From NCBI RefSeq assembly GCF_032884065.1, contig NC_088880.1:31647298-31711297 (forward strand): 64,000 nucleotides of DNA, written 5' to 3'. Shown one piece after another: positions 11,990 to 24,600 of the stretch (position 1 is its first letter; each line of letters opens with the position of its first letter). The notes below the pieces were generated by a model that ran no database searches, had not been told where the DNA came from, and saw nothing but the letters and a program-made list of their open reading frames with translations. The translations under genes and the position numbers were made by a program. This DNA comes from Artemia franciscana. Its lineage: Eukaryota > Arthropoda > Branchiopoda > Anostraca > Artemiidae.

Positions 11990-13120
11990 TTCTTTCAAAC
12001 AGTTCGTGGTAACGAACTCTAAGGAAGGAGCGACCCGACTCAATAGTAACCCAAATTCTAAAAAACGAAAATTTTGATATCAATAAATATATCGAAAGAA
12101 TTTTATTTTTATGCTGATTTTAAATATATAAGTTTCATTGAGTTTAGTCATCAAACAGTTCGTGGTAACGAACTGTAGTAAGGAGCGACCCGGCTCAATA
12201 GTAACCAAAAGTCTAGAAAATGAAATTTTGATATCAGTAGCTACATAAAAAAATCACATTTTAATGCTGATTTCAAATGTATAAGTTTCATCAAGTTTAG
12301 TCTTACCCATCAAAAGTTACGAGCCTGAGAAAATTTGCCTTATTTTAGAAAATAGGGGGAAACACCCCCTAAAAGTCATTGAATCTTAACGAAAATTACA
12401 CCATCAGATTCAGCGTATCAGAGAACCCTACTGTAGAAGTTTCAAGCTCCTATCTACAAAAATGTGGAATTTTGTATTTTTTGCCAGAAGGCAGATCACG
12501 GATGCGTGTTTATTTGTTGTTTTTTTTCCCCAGGGGTGATCGTATCGACCCAGTTGTCCTAGAATGTTGCGAGAGGGCTCATTCTAACGGAAATGAAAAG
12601 TTCTAGAGCCCTTTTTAAGTGACCAAAAAAATTGGAGGGCATTTAGGCCCCCTCCCACGCTAATTATTTTCCCAAAGTCAACGGATCAAAATTCTGAGAT
12701 AGCCATTTTATTCAGCGTAGTCTAAAAATGTCTTTGGAGACGACTTACTCCCCCAGAGTCCCAGTGGGAGGGGCTACAAGTTACAAACTTTGACCAGTGC
12801 TTACATATAGTAATGGTTATTGGGTGTACTGGCGTTTTCAGGAGGATTTTTTGGTTGGGGGGAGGGGTTGAGAAGAGGGAGATATTCTGGGGGAGCTTTC
12901 CATCGAGGAATTTGTCATGGGGAAAAAAAACTTCCATGAAGGGAGCGCAGGATTTACTAGCATTACTTAAAAAAAAACAATGAAAAAATAAATATGAAAA
13001 AGTTTTTTCAGCTGGAAGTAGGGAGCAGCATTAAAACTTAAAACGAACAGAAATTATTACCCATATGAGGGGCTCACCTCCTCCTAATACCTCGCTCTTT
13101 ACGCTAAAGTATTTTTAGTA
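11990..13120 (+). repeat. Composite high-copy repeat, fuller copy
   Basis: Begins with two direct copies of GTTCGTGGTAACGAACT (about 12002 and 12155), each followed by AAGGAGCGACCCG. It then runs through CACCATCAGATTCAGCGTAT, TAGAATGTTGCGAGAGGGCT, CCCCCTCCCACGC and GAGATAGCCATTTT, ending in a GAACAGAAATTATTAC block with GCTCTTTACGCTAAAG. The module order is repeated at 13760-14720. Confidence 0.7.
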
Positions 13121-13336
13121 ATGTCAACTATTTATTCTACGGCTTTTGTGATTCAGGGGTCATTCTTAATGAATTGGGACAAAATTATATCTTTTATTAA
13201 TGAAAAGATTCGTAAAAAATTAAAAGTTCTAGTTGCCTTTTTAATTAACCAAAAAATTGGAGGGCAACTAGGGTTCCTCCCCCGCTCTTTTTTTTACAAA
13301 AATCATTCGATCAAAATTATGAGAAAGCCATTTAGC

Positions 13337-13337
<1 letters not shown>

Positions 13338-13391
<54 letters not shown>
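13338..13391. repeat. Poly(A) tract, about 54 bp
   Basis: An uninterrupted A homopolymer inside the composite repeat region. It could be an expanded retroposon tail or simple slippage. There is no adjacent retroposon that I can name. Confidence 0.9.
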
Positions 13392-13393
<2 letters not shown>

Positions 13394-13480
13394 CAAGTTT
13401 CGTTTTAATTATTCCTCTGCAGAGAGCCAAAATCAAAACATGCATTAATTCAAAAACGTTCAGAAATTAAATAAGAAAAA

Positions 13481-13750
13481 CAGGTTTTTTCAACTGAAAG
13501 TAATGAGCGACATTAAAACTTAAAACGAACAGAAATTACTTCGTATATGAAAGGGGCTGCTTCCTCATCAACGCCCCGCTCTTTACGCTAAAGTTTTTTA
13601 CTGTTTTAAAAAGAAGAGTTGAGAGAAAGAGTCAAACTTTAGTGTAAAGAGCGGGGCGTTGATGAGGAAGCAGCCCCTTTCATATACGAAGTAATTTCTG
13701 TTCGTTTTAAGTTTTAATGTCGCTCTTTACTTTCAGTTGAAAAAACCTGT
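13481..13750. repeat. Near-perfect inverted repeat (117-bp arms, about 37-bp spacer)
   Basis: The left arm, 13481-13597, starts CAGGTTTTTTCAACTGAAAG and ends CTTTACGCTAAAGTTT. The right arm, 13634-13750, is its reverse complement with only a few mismatches. The spacer is AT/GA-rich. Single arms of this foldback, or their modules, occur at 8958, 13010, 14635, 43415 and 63243, so it is part of the composite family. The strong arm match implies recent formation or homogenisation. Confidence 0.9.
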
Positions 13751-13759
13751 TTTTTTTAT

Positions 13760-14730
13760 TTAATACCCATCAAAGGCTACGAACCTGAGAAAATTCGTCT
13801 GACTATCGAAAAAAGGGAGAAACTTCCCCTGAAAGTCGAATAATCTTAATGAAAATTACACCATTAGATTCAGCATATCAGAAAACCCTACTGTAGAGGT
13901 TCCAAGCTTCTACCTGCAAAAACGTGGAATTTTGTATTTTTTGCCAGAAGCACGCATGCTTGTTTATTTGTTTTTTTCCCCCAGAGGTGACTATATCGAC
14001 CCGGTGATCTTAGAATATTGCGAGAGGGCTCTTTCTAACATAAATTAAAAGTTCTAGCGCCCTTTTTAGTGACCAAAAAATTAGAGGGCAACTGGGCCCC
14101 CTCCCACACGCCACTCTATTCCCAAAATCGATAAAAAAAAAAATTTGAGATAGCTATTTTGTTCAGCATAGTTAAAAGGCCTATTAACTATGTCTTAGAG
14201 ATAAAATGACCCCCATAGCACATGGGAAAAGCTTTTTTAAATTATAAAATTTGCCCATTGCTTACGTATAGTATTTGTTATTGGCAAGCATGAATACATT
14301 TTTCGGGTGGGAAGGAGAATTTTCTCTGGGGGATTTTGCACGGGGAGAATTTTCTATGAAGAAGGATGTTTCCACGGGGTGAACTTTTTAGGGGAAATTG
14401 TATACTGGGGGAATTTGGCAGAAATCCTATACGAATTTTTATTTTATGTCTTGCTTTCTCTAAACCGACTCAGTTTTAAGCGTGGAGGTATTAAGGGTAA
14501 TTGTCTGGGGTAAATTTTCACCATTAGTGAATTTTCCAGAGGATATTTCCGTGGGTTGGGGGATTTTTCCGTAGAGTCGAAGCCAGATTTCCTGGCATTA
14601 TTTAAAAGACTATTAAAATTGAAGAAAAAAAACATGTTTTTCAACTGAAAGTGAGGAGCAACATTAAAACTTAAAACGAACAAAATTTATTACATTTTTA
14701 AAGGGGGGAGGGTCCCCTTCCTCAACACCT
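13760..14730 (+). repeat. Second composite high-copy repeat unit
   Basis: Follows the same module order as 12300-13110: TAATACCCATCAAAGGCTAC, then ATTAGATTCAGCATATCAG, AATATTGCGAGAGGGCTC and CCCCCTCCCACACG, ending in AACTGAAAGTGAGGAGCAAC and CTTAAAACGAACAAAATT. No protein evidence. Confidence 0.7.
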
Positions 14731-15658
14731 TGCTCTGCATCCTCTCTCTACATTTCCTTTGAGTTTCACCTTAATAACCGAAGCTTTTTTGAGAACCAGG
14801 ATCACAAATGCCCTTTTTTCAAATCAATTAGAGATCATGCTGTAACTAAGCAGTATCCAGAGAAAATTTTCAACAGGTTCGAGGTCCTTTAGCAGTGAGA
14901 TGATAGTGAATCTGCATTGAAGGTCTTCAAAGATAATACTCTTGCAGTGGCAACTGGTATTGCAGGAAAGATGCAGTGTAAGAAAAAAGAATGGATCAGT
15001 AGCGAGTCCCTCACCATCACTGATTGCAGCCGAGAAGCACGCTTTCGTGGGGACATGACGACATGTAGACATGACATGACAACATAACAGACAGACATGA
15101 CAACATGTTAAACAAAGAGGGTAACACCAACCTACAAAAGCACAACACCTTTATTGACGGCAAGGTCTACGAGCTTTCAAGAGGCCGTGAAAAATAGGAT
15201 ATAGAAGCCGCATAAGAGATGCTTCGTGAGCTTTCAGGTCAACATAATCAGATTAGGACGGATCTCCGAAATATCAGCGCCGAAAAAAAATTGCAACCAA
15301 CGTAGCGTGAAAACAATATCAATTAATTGCAACACTGTTGAAATTCAGAACTGAGTTTAAGTATTTGAACAACAAATCGTATTGGTATGGTTATATATGT
15401 TTATATATTATATATGTTTTGTATGGCTTTCGTTTTATGGCTAACAAATTAAATTAGCCGTGATTCATTGAGTTCCAATCTATTGCGGGTATCAAATGGT
15501 TCTTTTTCTGATTTTAAAATAATATATTATAACATTTACCCCAAAAGTACAAATACAGAATAATTGAACGCTCACTATCAAAACATAACTAAATGCATAA
15601 AAACTGCAACTACTATTTGAACAATGGCATTGTACTGAATTTCTTGCAATGAGCAATT
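14731..15658. other. Downstream flank of the N4BP2-like gene
   Basis: No recognised gene. The two overlapping minus-strand open stretches at 14824-15098 lack domain signatures. A small repeated run of ACATGACAACAT words sits at 15053-15107. Confidence 0.35.
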
Positions 15659-18600
15659 TCACTGAAGCCGCACCTTCAACATCCCTGGATTTGCTTCTTC
15701 AAATCTAGAAAATATAAAAAAAATACAATGTAAATACTTTTTAGACCAGACTGCTTTTTCATTTACTGAATTTAAGAGAAAAAACGAGTATAAGTTAAAT
15801 AAAACAGTGATACAAAAAAATCCGAATATTTCGATTCCATATCAGAGAGCCTTTATCAAGGGGAAAAAGGTAAAGTCAAATTAAACTAAGCGCAAGATAT
15901 AAAGAAAAAGATAAAAAGAAAAAATACAAAAAAGAAAACACACAAAAAACAACAAATTAATAATACTCGCATTAATGCAGTTTGAATGTTACATTAAAGT
16001 TTTAACAATACAGCAGCTCACAAAGAGTATTAGTATTAATAGAGATGGGGAGGAATTTAGATTAAATCCGATATACAATAACTTAATAGGTCAAAATTTC
16101 AACCAGTAATATGTTACATAAATAAATATTTCTTAGATCAAACTGCTTTTCCATTTACAAAAATTTAGAGGGAAAGAACTGATCTAATTTAAATAAAGCA
16201 GTGGAATAAAACAAAAGATAAAAAAAATTAAATAATAAAAAAAATTGAATATTTCGATTCCACGTTTGGGAACCTTTTTCAAAGGAAAAAAATAATTGAA
16301 GGAAAAGAAACAATCTTTTTAAAATTAACCCTTCTAAAGAAAACGACAACCAAACGCTCATAAACAAAGAACAACAACAACAAAAAATAGACAAAGATAC
16401 AAGATACAAAAATATACAAAGAACAACAAATAAGGAAAAACATTTTACTTCAAAAATAATTGAAGGAAAGGAAACAATTTTTTTAAATTAACTCATCTAA
16501 AGAAAACGACAACCAAACACACTTAAACAAAGAACAGCAACAACAGAAAACAAACAAATAAATAAAGAACAAAAACAACAAAAAACAAACAAATAAAAAA
16601 AGAACAACAACAAAAAACAAACAAATAAACAAAGAACAACAACAAAAAGCAAACAAAGAACAACAACACAAAAAAAAACAACAAAGAACAACAACAACAA
16701 AAAACAAAAAAATAAATATACATTTTAAACACTTCCGAACCTCCAAGAAAAATGTAATTGTCTGACTAATCAACGGGTCGGTAAATTACGAACAAATAAA
16801 CGTTAAAATGGGGATAAGTCAATTTATTAGACAGTGAAAACAGATAGAAAGTCAAAAAGATCTTTCAATCACATGTGCAGCGATCGTCATCAGTATTTCT
16901 GCTTATGATGATCGCTTTACATGTGATAAAAATAACCAGACTTTTGTATCTGGTTTCTCTGTTTAAAAACTGGACTTATCCCCATTTAAACGTTCATTTG
17001 TCTGTCATAGAAACGCAGTGTGATCTCGGAAAAAATACCGTGTTTAAGGTGTTACGTCGAAAAGAAGTTCGGCAAGTCATTTAGTAAATTATTAGTTTAT
17101 CAAAATAATTTACCAAAAAAATTTGGCAAATTTTTAGCTCGACAAGAGTCCCAAAAAATTAAACAAATTTAAAATTAAACATGGCCAAGTGTTTATGTTC
17201 ATGAATGCCCTATAAGAAAACGGTTATTTAGGCTTAAAATAGGATAGTTTGATACAGAACAGAACGTTTAAGGTATTACGTCGAAAAAACTTGACTTACT
17301 TTGACTTCCACAAACCGCAAATTAGCCGCCATGCCAAAGCCCGAATTTACAACGCCACAGTCTCAAGCATCATGGTGTACTCATCTGAGACATGGCCGAT
17401 AACCCAGACACAGCTAAGAAGGGTCGATGTCGATGAAAAGAAGTTCAGTAAATCATTTGGTAAATTATTAGTTTATCAAAACAATTTACCAACAAAATTT
17501 GGTAAATTTTTAGCTCGACAAGAGTTCCAAAAAATTAAAAAATAAACATGGCCAAGTGTTTGTGTTCATGAATGAAGGAATAAATCCAAGAAATATACAA
17601 AGGCCACATTTCACAAGTAAAGTAATGAGAATTCTACTACACTTCTATAACGAAAAAGTAACAAACGCTAAGATTTACAAGGAGTTGTTACTCTTAACTG
17701 CACAAAGGATATAAGGGAGGAGCACATGATGCAGCCTCCAGTCCCAAATAATCATGATTTTGATTTCTAAACAAATATTTGCTTATTAGGCTAACGAGAT
17801 CCTGTAAAGGTTTTTCATTTTTGTTCTGTATCAAATGATCTTATTTCTAAGCCTAAATAACCGTTTTCTTGCAGGGCAAAGCTTCTTGCTAAGCAGAAAG
17901 AAAATGTAGAGGGCAGAGCAGGCAGTAAACAATTTAAAGCCAGTAGATTGCACTGACTTACCTAATTTTTTTCTGTTTTAGATAAGCCTCGACAGCTGGC
18001 TTGATCCTGGATATTCCATTTATGCTCTTTAGTCCTCTTCCGGTAATAACATGGAGAAAACCTCCTTTTGCTCTTTCGTCACCTAAAAGTATAGTGGCAC
18101 ATATTAAATACGAATTGGTACTGTAAAGATTTTTTCCCCAGAGAATAATTTGTCATAGATAAAGAAAAGATAGGCAACTACCTAAACTGCTAGTTCACTC
18201 TAAGCTGGTCAGCCTACACGTGACAACACTGCTTTCTTCACCTTCCCCTACATATTGAAAAGAAGTACCTAGAAAAAATATATATTCAACAGTTTAGTGT
18301 ACGCTAGGAAAGCGGAAAAGTGCCAAATGCTAGATGTCGTTGGTAATTTTCTTTTGGTTACCAGTCCCAGCTTATGCTCTTAAAGTTTCATATGCTACTC
18401 GGCTGTAGCCAAGCAGTATGGAAAATAAGACAGCAAACTCAAGTTTGCCCCTCGCGGCAGTATATATCTTGGTCGCTTAAGGTTTAAAAACTGCTTACTA
18501 AGTATGAATGGTGATTTAATGGTGGACTTGTCTATATGACGGTGAATACCATGGTTCGTACTTCAGTCACACTTTCTATGGAATCAAAAGGGTAAGGTAT

Positions 18601-21600
18601 TTATACCTTAAATAAATTAAGGTATTACTCTTCGTCAGTAACAAACGTCAGTCCAGAGTTTCATGATGTGCGTGTAACAGAATCTCCGTTCAACCCAATC
18701 CCTTTCTATCAACCCTCGTTCAACTCAACTTAAATTAAACACAACCCATGTTTAACTGAGAGAATTAACTGAACCCCATTCAACTCAACCTCCGTACAAA
18801 TCAACACTCTTTTGCAATTTACCACGTGACACTCAACCGTTATGCAACTCGATCCCATTCAAATCTACCCTCGTTTAACTCAACCTCATTGAACTCGATT
18901 CCATTAAACTTAACTCCCATGCAAATCAATTTCCATGCAACTCAACCCCCAGTCCCTTCAAGCCAAAACAACTGAAACAATGTTTAAACTCAACCCCCAT
19001 TCAATTCGACCCCATACAACTAAACCCTTATTTATGTGTGTAAGTGGTTACACGTTAGGTTTGATCGAATTGAATCCGGTTGAGTCGAATGGGGGTCAAA
19101 CTAAATAAGGGCTGAGTTTTAGAAGACCCAATTAAATGATGGTTGAATTGCATAAGGCTGAGGGGAATGCAGTTTGAGATGAACACAGTTGAGTAGCATG
19201 AGGGGTTAAGCGACAAAAGGGTTGACTACGCCTTACACATCAGTTTTACGACTTTTCAGCCAGTGGCCATGATGGATGTTAAAGTCTCCTTGGATTACTG
19301 TACCTGATTTAGGAAACTTTTGCTTCACAAATTCCAAGAAATCTTCCAGATGTTCGGTGATTTCCATCTTTGGTGGGTTATAGACTATAGCAATAGCAAA
19401 CGATTTGTTTGGTAGGTTTATTGTCACCCAAAAGACCTTCCTACAGCTAGGAATCCAAAGTAACGAAAATTGGATGTTATTTTTAAGGTATGAGTCTTAA
19501 ATAGCTAATTATGATGTTCCACAACCACCAGAACCAGGGGGAAAATTACTTATAGTGATTCCCAAGTTTAGATTTGATTCTATCAGGTTTTCAAATGGCA
19601 TGATAAGGATGAAAACCTACGGTTTTAAGTTCTTGGACATGAAAACCTTAACGGTGTACTCTTCACTTCTCTCCGTTTTGGATCATCCTCAGGCTGTTTT
19701 TCAAAATCCAATGGATCTGTTTTCGTCATTACTTTTTACTGTTATTTTTAAGATGGATAACAGTTACCATTCCTGAATCGGTATCCAACATTAATTCTTT
19801 TACATTTAAAAATTAATTTAAACACCCTTTTTTTTAGCTATGAGCTATTATTTGGTCTTTACTATGTTAAAGCTATCGCTGCAGTCACATTTTGAATAAA
19901 TTTTGTTTGTCTTACATTTGAGTATATGTTTTTTAATTTCCATCCCTATTTGCTTTTCTTTTAAACATTTTTTGTTAAACCAGTGGTAACTTGTTGACCA
20001 TATTTGGATTCAAATGTGGTAAACAAAAACCATACATCCAATCATTTCTCACTCATTAGTGATATGCTTGCCTGCAAAGCCTCTCCCTCACAGCTTGATC
20101 GGTCATGAGGTGGAACCTTGTTATCAAGACTTGTTATTAAGCACTAAATTTGTCATTTCCAATGTAAAACAAAAATACGAAAACTGATAAAATATGAAAA
20201 TTTTGGCAAAGTCTCCTTTGTAGAAGTCGATACCTAAAGCGTTATACAGACAGTTGAGATTTTAGGAAATTGAATCGTAATCAGTTGATTGTTGGAAACT
20301 CGGAGATAAAATGATAAGCTTATGACAAGCATCATAAACATTGTTTATGATGTTTTTGATTTGATGGCTGATCTGAGGGTTTTCTGAGTTTATTACGAGT
20401 TTTTCCAAGCCTTTGTTAGTTTTTCTATGGGAAAACTCTAAACCTGCTTTGGTGTAATTCTCCCTTTCTTCTGTGAGGAAACCTCTCTTAAATATATGGA
20501 CTGTGATAGTCATAAGGCACATTCGAACAAAGCAAAATTCATTAGAAGGTATCCAGTGTTAAGGAGGCTGCTAAAGCGTTTGGCAATGCGCAAGTTGCGC
20601 AACACAATCAATCTTTTCTTCCGAAATAGTGCTTAAATACATTCTTCTGATTGTAATTTTAGTTTTTAAAATAATATATTTAAGTCAACTAATCCAAAAG
20701 AGTTGTTTATACATTTCTTGGAATTCAACATTCCTTGGGTCGAAAATAAAAAAAAAAAAAATTTTTACAATCCATGAAAATATAAGCTTTCTTTTAGTAC
20801 CTATCACACATTTTTGCTGTAGGAGTTCTAAGGGAAGAGGGAAGGGGTGAGCTTCTTGGGTAAGCTCATTCTTAAATAAATTTCATATCTCAAAGATCAC
20901 CACCTGCCGAATATATCCTTGTCTAAATCATGTTTTTCGTAGAGGAAAAGTGCATAATCTTACTTAAGGACAACCTATAGATCATAGCCTTTTAGCTTCC
21001 TTGAGACAGCTTTTATGGGTTTACAACAACTAGACATATTCCAAAATCAAGAGAAGTAATTAGTTTTAGGCGAATCAGCATTTTATTTGGTTATGCTAAA
21101 TGTTTCTTGTGCGATAAAAGGAGTACAAAGCCAAAAGTTTAAGAGAGAGAAAAGAGAGAGGGAGAGAGACAGAGAAGGAAAGAGATACAGAGAAGGAGGG
21201 ATGGAAGTCAGATAACTCAGAAGAGGACTAAGAAACTATGTCTTGAATATCGGCTTCACTAGTCGAAGCGCGAAAACTGTAGTCCATTCATAATCATGGT
21301 TGCAGCGAAAGTTGCAACTTAGTTAAAAAAAAAAACACGGCCCGCAGTGACCAAAAAGTTAAAACGTACTAAAAAAAACTGTATATTCAGAAAGATTGCC
21401 ATTTGTAACTGATTAAAAATGGTAATTATTATATCGATTTTACTTACTAGTAAAAGTTTGTTCTAAAAATAATTTTATTGGAATTTCGAAAATCAGCCTG
21501 AGACCCCTCGAAAACGGCGCCAGATCAAAACAGAAAGTACACTATTTGAACTATCAGTACTGAAGGCAACTTACAGCTTCCCAACTTAAGCAACAAGGAA

Positions 21601-24600
21601 AATCACTGTTTTACATGGGTGGCATTGGTGTCTCCGTTTGTTTTTTTTTTTTTATTCACCACTAGTGGGGCACTGGAACATCATAGAGAGCTGATAAAAA
21701 TACTAGAATAGAGACAGTTCAATAAACCTTAGGAACCAATGCACTAACCTCTTTCAAGAACTCGCTTCAAATGCCCGTCAAGAACTTTTAAAGCTTCAGC
21801 CACATGAAGGAAGTGAAGATCCACCGTATAGCTGGAGCTGTCTTCTTTCTTTGAATTCTCAGACAAAAGTTCCATTGCTACTTCATTATAGTCTTTCGAA
21901 GCATCACCATGATAAAGAGCCTAGCAAAAGAAAGGATTCAATGTCACTTTGTATACGACGGTTGAAAATCAAAACAGACTGTAAGATTCGGTGAGAAAAT
22001 GTCATGAATGTTTTGACGTTTTCTTATGTGCTTAAGTAATGAGAACGCTCTTGAGTGCATTATAGAATACACACTCAAATTGTCTATCATAGGCAGTGCA
22101 ATAGCGCTGAGTAAGTAAAGAGCGAAGTAGACATAATGTATCATTATCATTATTATTTTTCACCAAGGCACTTTGCATAGAAGTTGTCGTAGGAACTTCG
22201 GAAAAGAATCAATCGATTAAGAATTGTAAGTTCTAGTACCCTTTTTAAGAGTCAAAAGTGATTGCAGGGTAACTAGTCCCCTCTCATGCACATTTTCCAC
22301 CAAAGACCAATGATCAAAATTAAGAGAAAGCCATATTATTCAGCATAGTTGAAAGGTCCAGTAACTATGTCTTTGGGTAGAACAAATCCCTAGAGCCCTT
22401 GGAGCAAGGGCTATTATTAATAAAATTTGTCCTTCTTTTGAGCTTATGAAGTCTTGAGTTTTCTGACACATTTTTTTCGTTACTTTCAGGGAATGCCATC
22501 AAGACAATAGGAAATTAAGGGCAAAAAAAGTATTTTGAAGCTAAAACCTAAAAAGTGGACTTGGTCAGATTGTTCGCTGAAAGGCTATGTTTCTAGCTAT
22601 TGCCATATTCAAGAAAAGAATTTAATAAGGGTCTCTGCAGGTAGAAAATTACTTAGTAATATGATACTTTTTAGACTGAGGGATGCTGTTGTCGAAGTTT
22701 TAAGAGAAGAGCAGTGCGACTGCAGAGAAAGTAGAAGAAGTATTGACCAAATTTTCACTCTTAGATTAATAATTAAGAAGTGCTTAAGCTGTCAAAGACC
22801 TTTGGTCCTCAGTTTTATAGATTATGAGTAAGCGCAATTCTGTTGATAGAAGAGCAATAGCAAAAGACGGAGGGAGCGGTGAAGATATTAAAAGTAGAAT
22901 AGCCAAGGCTCAGGGCGCTTCTTTCACAGTAAAGAAAAAGTTCGGAAGAATAGGAAGATAAGCTTATAAACCAAGATTAGAATATTGGAAGCTATAGTGA
23001 TGACAGTGGTCAAATATGGCTGTGAGGCATGAGCGCTCCGAAAAGCGAATGAAGATTTGCTAGGTATTTTCCAGAGAAATTACCTACGGATTGTTCTGGG
23101 TACCCGGCTGACTGACCGTATTTCAAACAGTAGGCTGTACGAAAAATGCGGTTTAATGTCGCTTTCTCGGGCTATAATGAAAGAAAGGTTGAAATGGCTA
23201 GGGCATGTTCTGCGGATGAATGATGACAGATTGCCGAAGATTGGTCCTTTTCAGCCTAAGATCTTGGGTTCAACGGAAACCAGGTCGTCCTCGTTGGGGG
23301 TGGGAGGATGTCATAAAGAAAAATTTAAAGGAAATGGGAACTTCTTGGGAGGGTGTAATGAGTGAGGCTTTCAATAGTTTGGGGTGGAGGAAGAGCTTGC
23401 GTAGCTGTGTTGGTCTCAGGCGGCTTGGTGCTGCGGTGAGTTGTTAGTAGAAGTAGTACTTAACTTGCTCGATACAGTAGCTATTTTTCTGAAATTATAG
23501 CGCAGAATAAATTCAGTTCCTCTGTAACGAGCAACAAACTGCTTTACTTCAATATTGAACCATCTTTAAATTAATGCCGCCAATTAAGATCTTTCTTCTA
23601 ATCATGGTTAATTGTCCTTGTATTGGGTCTACCTCTGGATTTTCACGCTTAGATTCTTTACTGCTAGTATTTATAAAAAAACAATTTAGTAAATATCTGG
23701 GTGTTTATGATTTGAGCATTGATAAATAACATGATTTTACCTTTGCTTGGCATGCTTAGATTCTTTTGAAGAGTTTATGCATATTACCGTACTAAATCGC
23801 GGCGAATTATAGGCATTGTTGTGTTTGAGGAAAACCAGCAAAGGGTATAATAATATGAAATGAGTTCTCAATGCACATTATGCGAGCAGAACTTATTAAG
23901 AGGGGGATGAACTCAGAAAATCATTGATGGTATTTAATGGTAATTAAAGAGCGACCAAACTGAAGACATGTGACTAAAGTAATTCAAAATAATTAAAGCA
24001 TTTAAATAATTAATTAAAGAACTAAAATTAAGAATTTATTTGAAATATTTCAAAAATTAAAGTTGAGTTCTTTTTTCAATATTTTTTTAAGTAATTAGAA
24101 TTTAAAGAATTAAGGTAATTAAAGAGAGGGTAATTAGCAATCGGAAGAGTCAATAGCAGAAACGACAGTTTTAGAACTGTATAAGCATCAGGAGAACTTA
24201 ATTTTGTAAAAGTCCAAGTATATAAAATCAATCAAGTTAAAAGCTACCTTTTAGAAGTTAGTAGACTAAAAACATTTAAATAATTTTAGAAAAAAAGGAA
24301 AAATACCCCAAAAACTAGGCTTGTATTGATGAACCTCGTACCCTGAAATTTGAAAGAACACAGCATATGTTTCAGTCTATTATCTACGAAATTATTTTTT
24401 TAAGAATAAAAAGACAAAAGGGTTCAAATAAATGACAGGCTATGGAGGAATCCCTGAGACCTACTGGCAGTCTCGAGGAGGAAATGTTTTATTTAAATAT
24501 GGAGAAAACACCAAAAAAAAAGTAGATTTCATTGAAAATACCAAGAAACCGAAAATCTAGGGGGAAAGTCCCCCTTGATTGGCGCTTCTGCTAACAAGTA

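Noticed and set aside
13121-13408. Open frame ending in a Lys run
   Set aside because: It lies in the composite repeat and ends in the poly(A) tract.
16155-16773. Phe/Val/Cys-rich minus-strand frames that look like membrane proteins
   Set aside because: They translate a CAA/AAC-rich tandem tract and change with reading frame.
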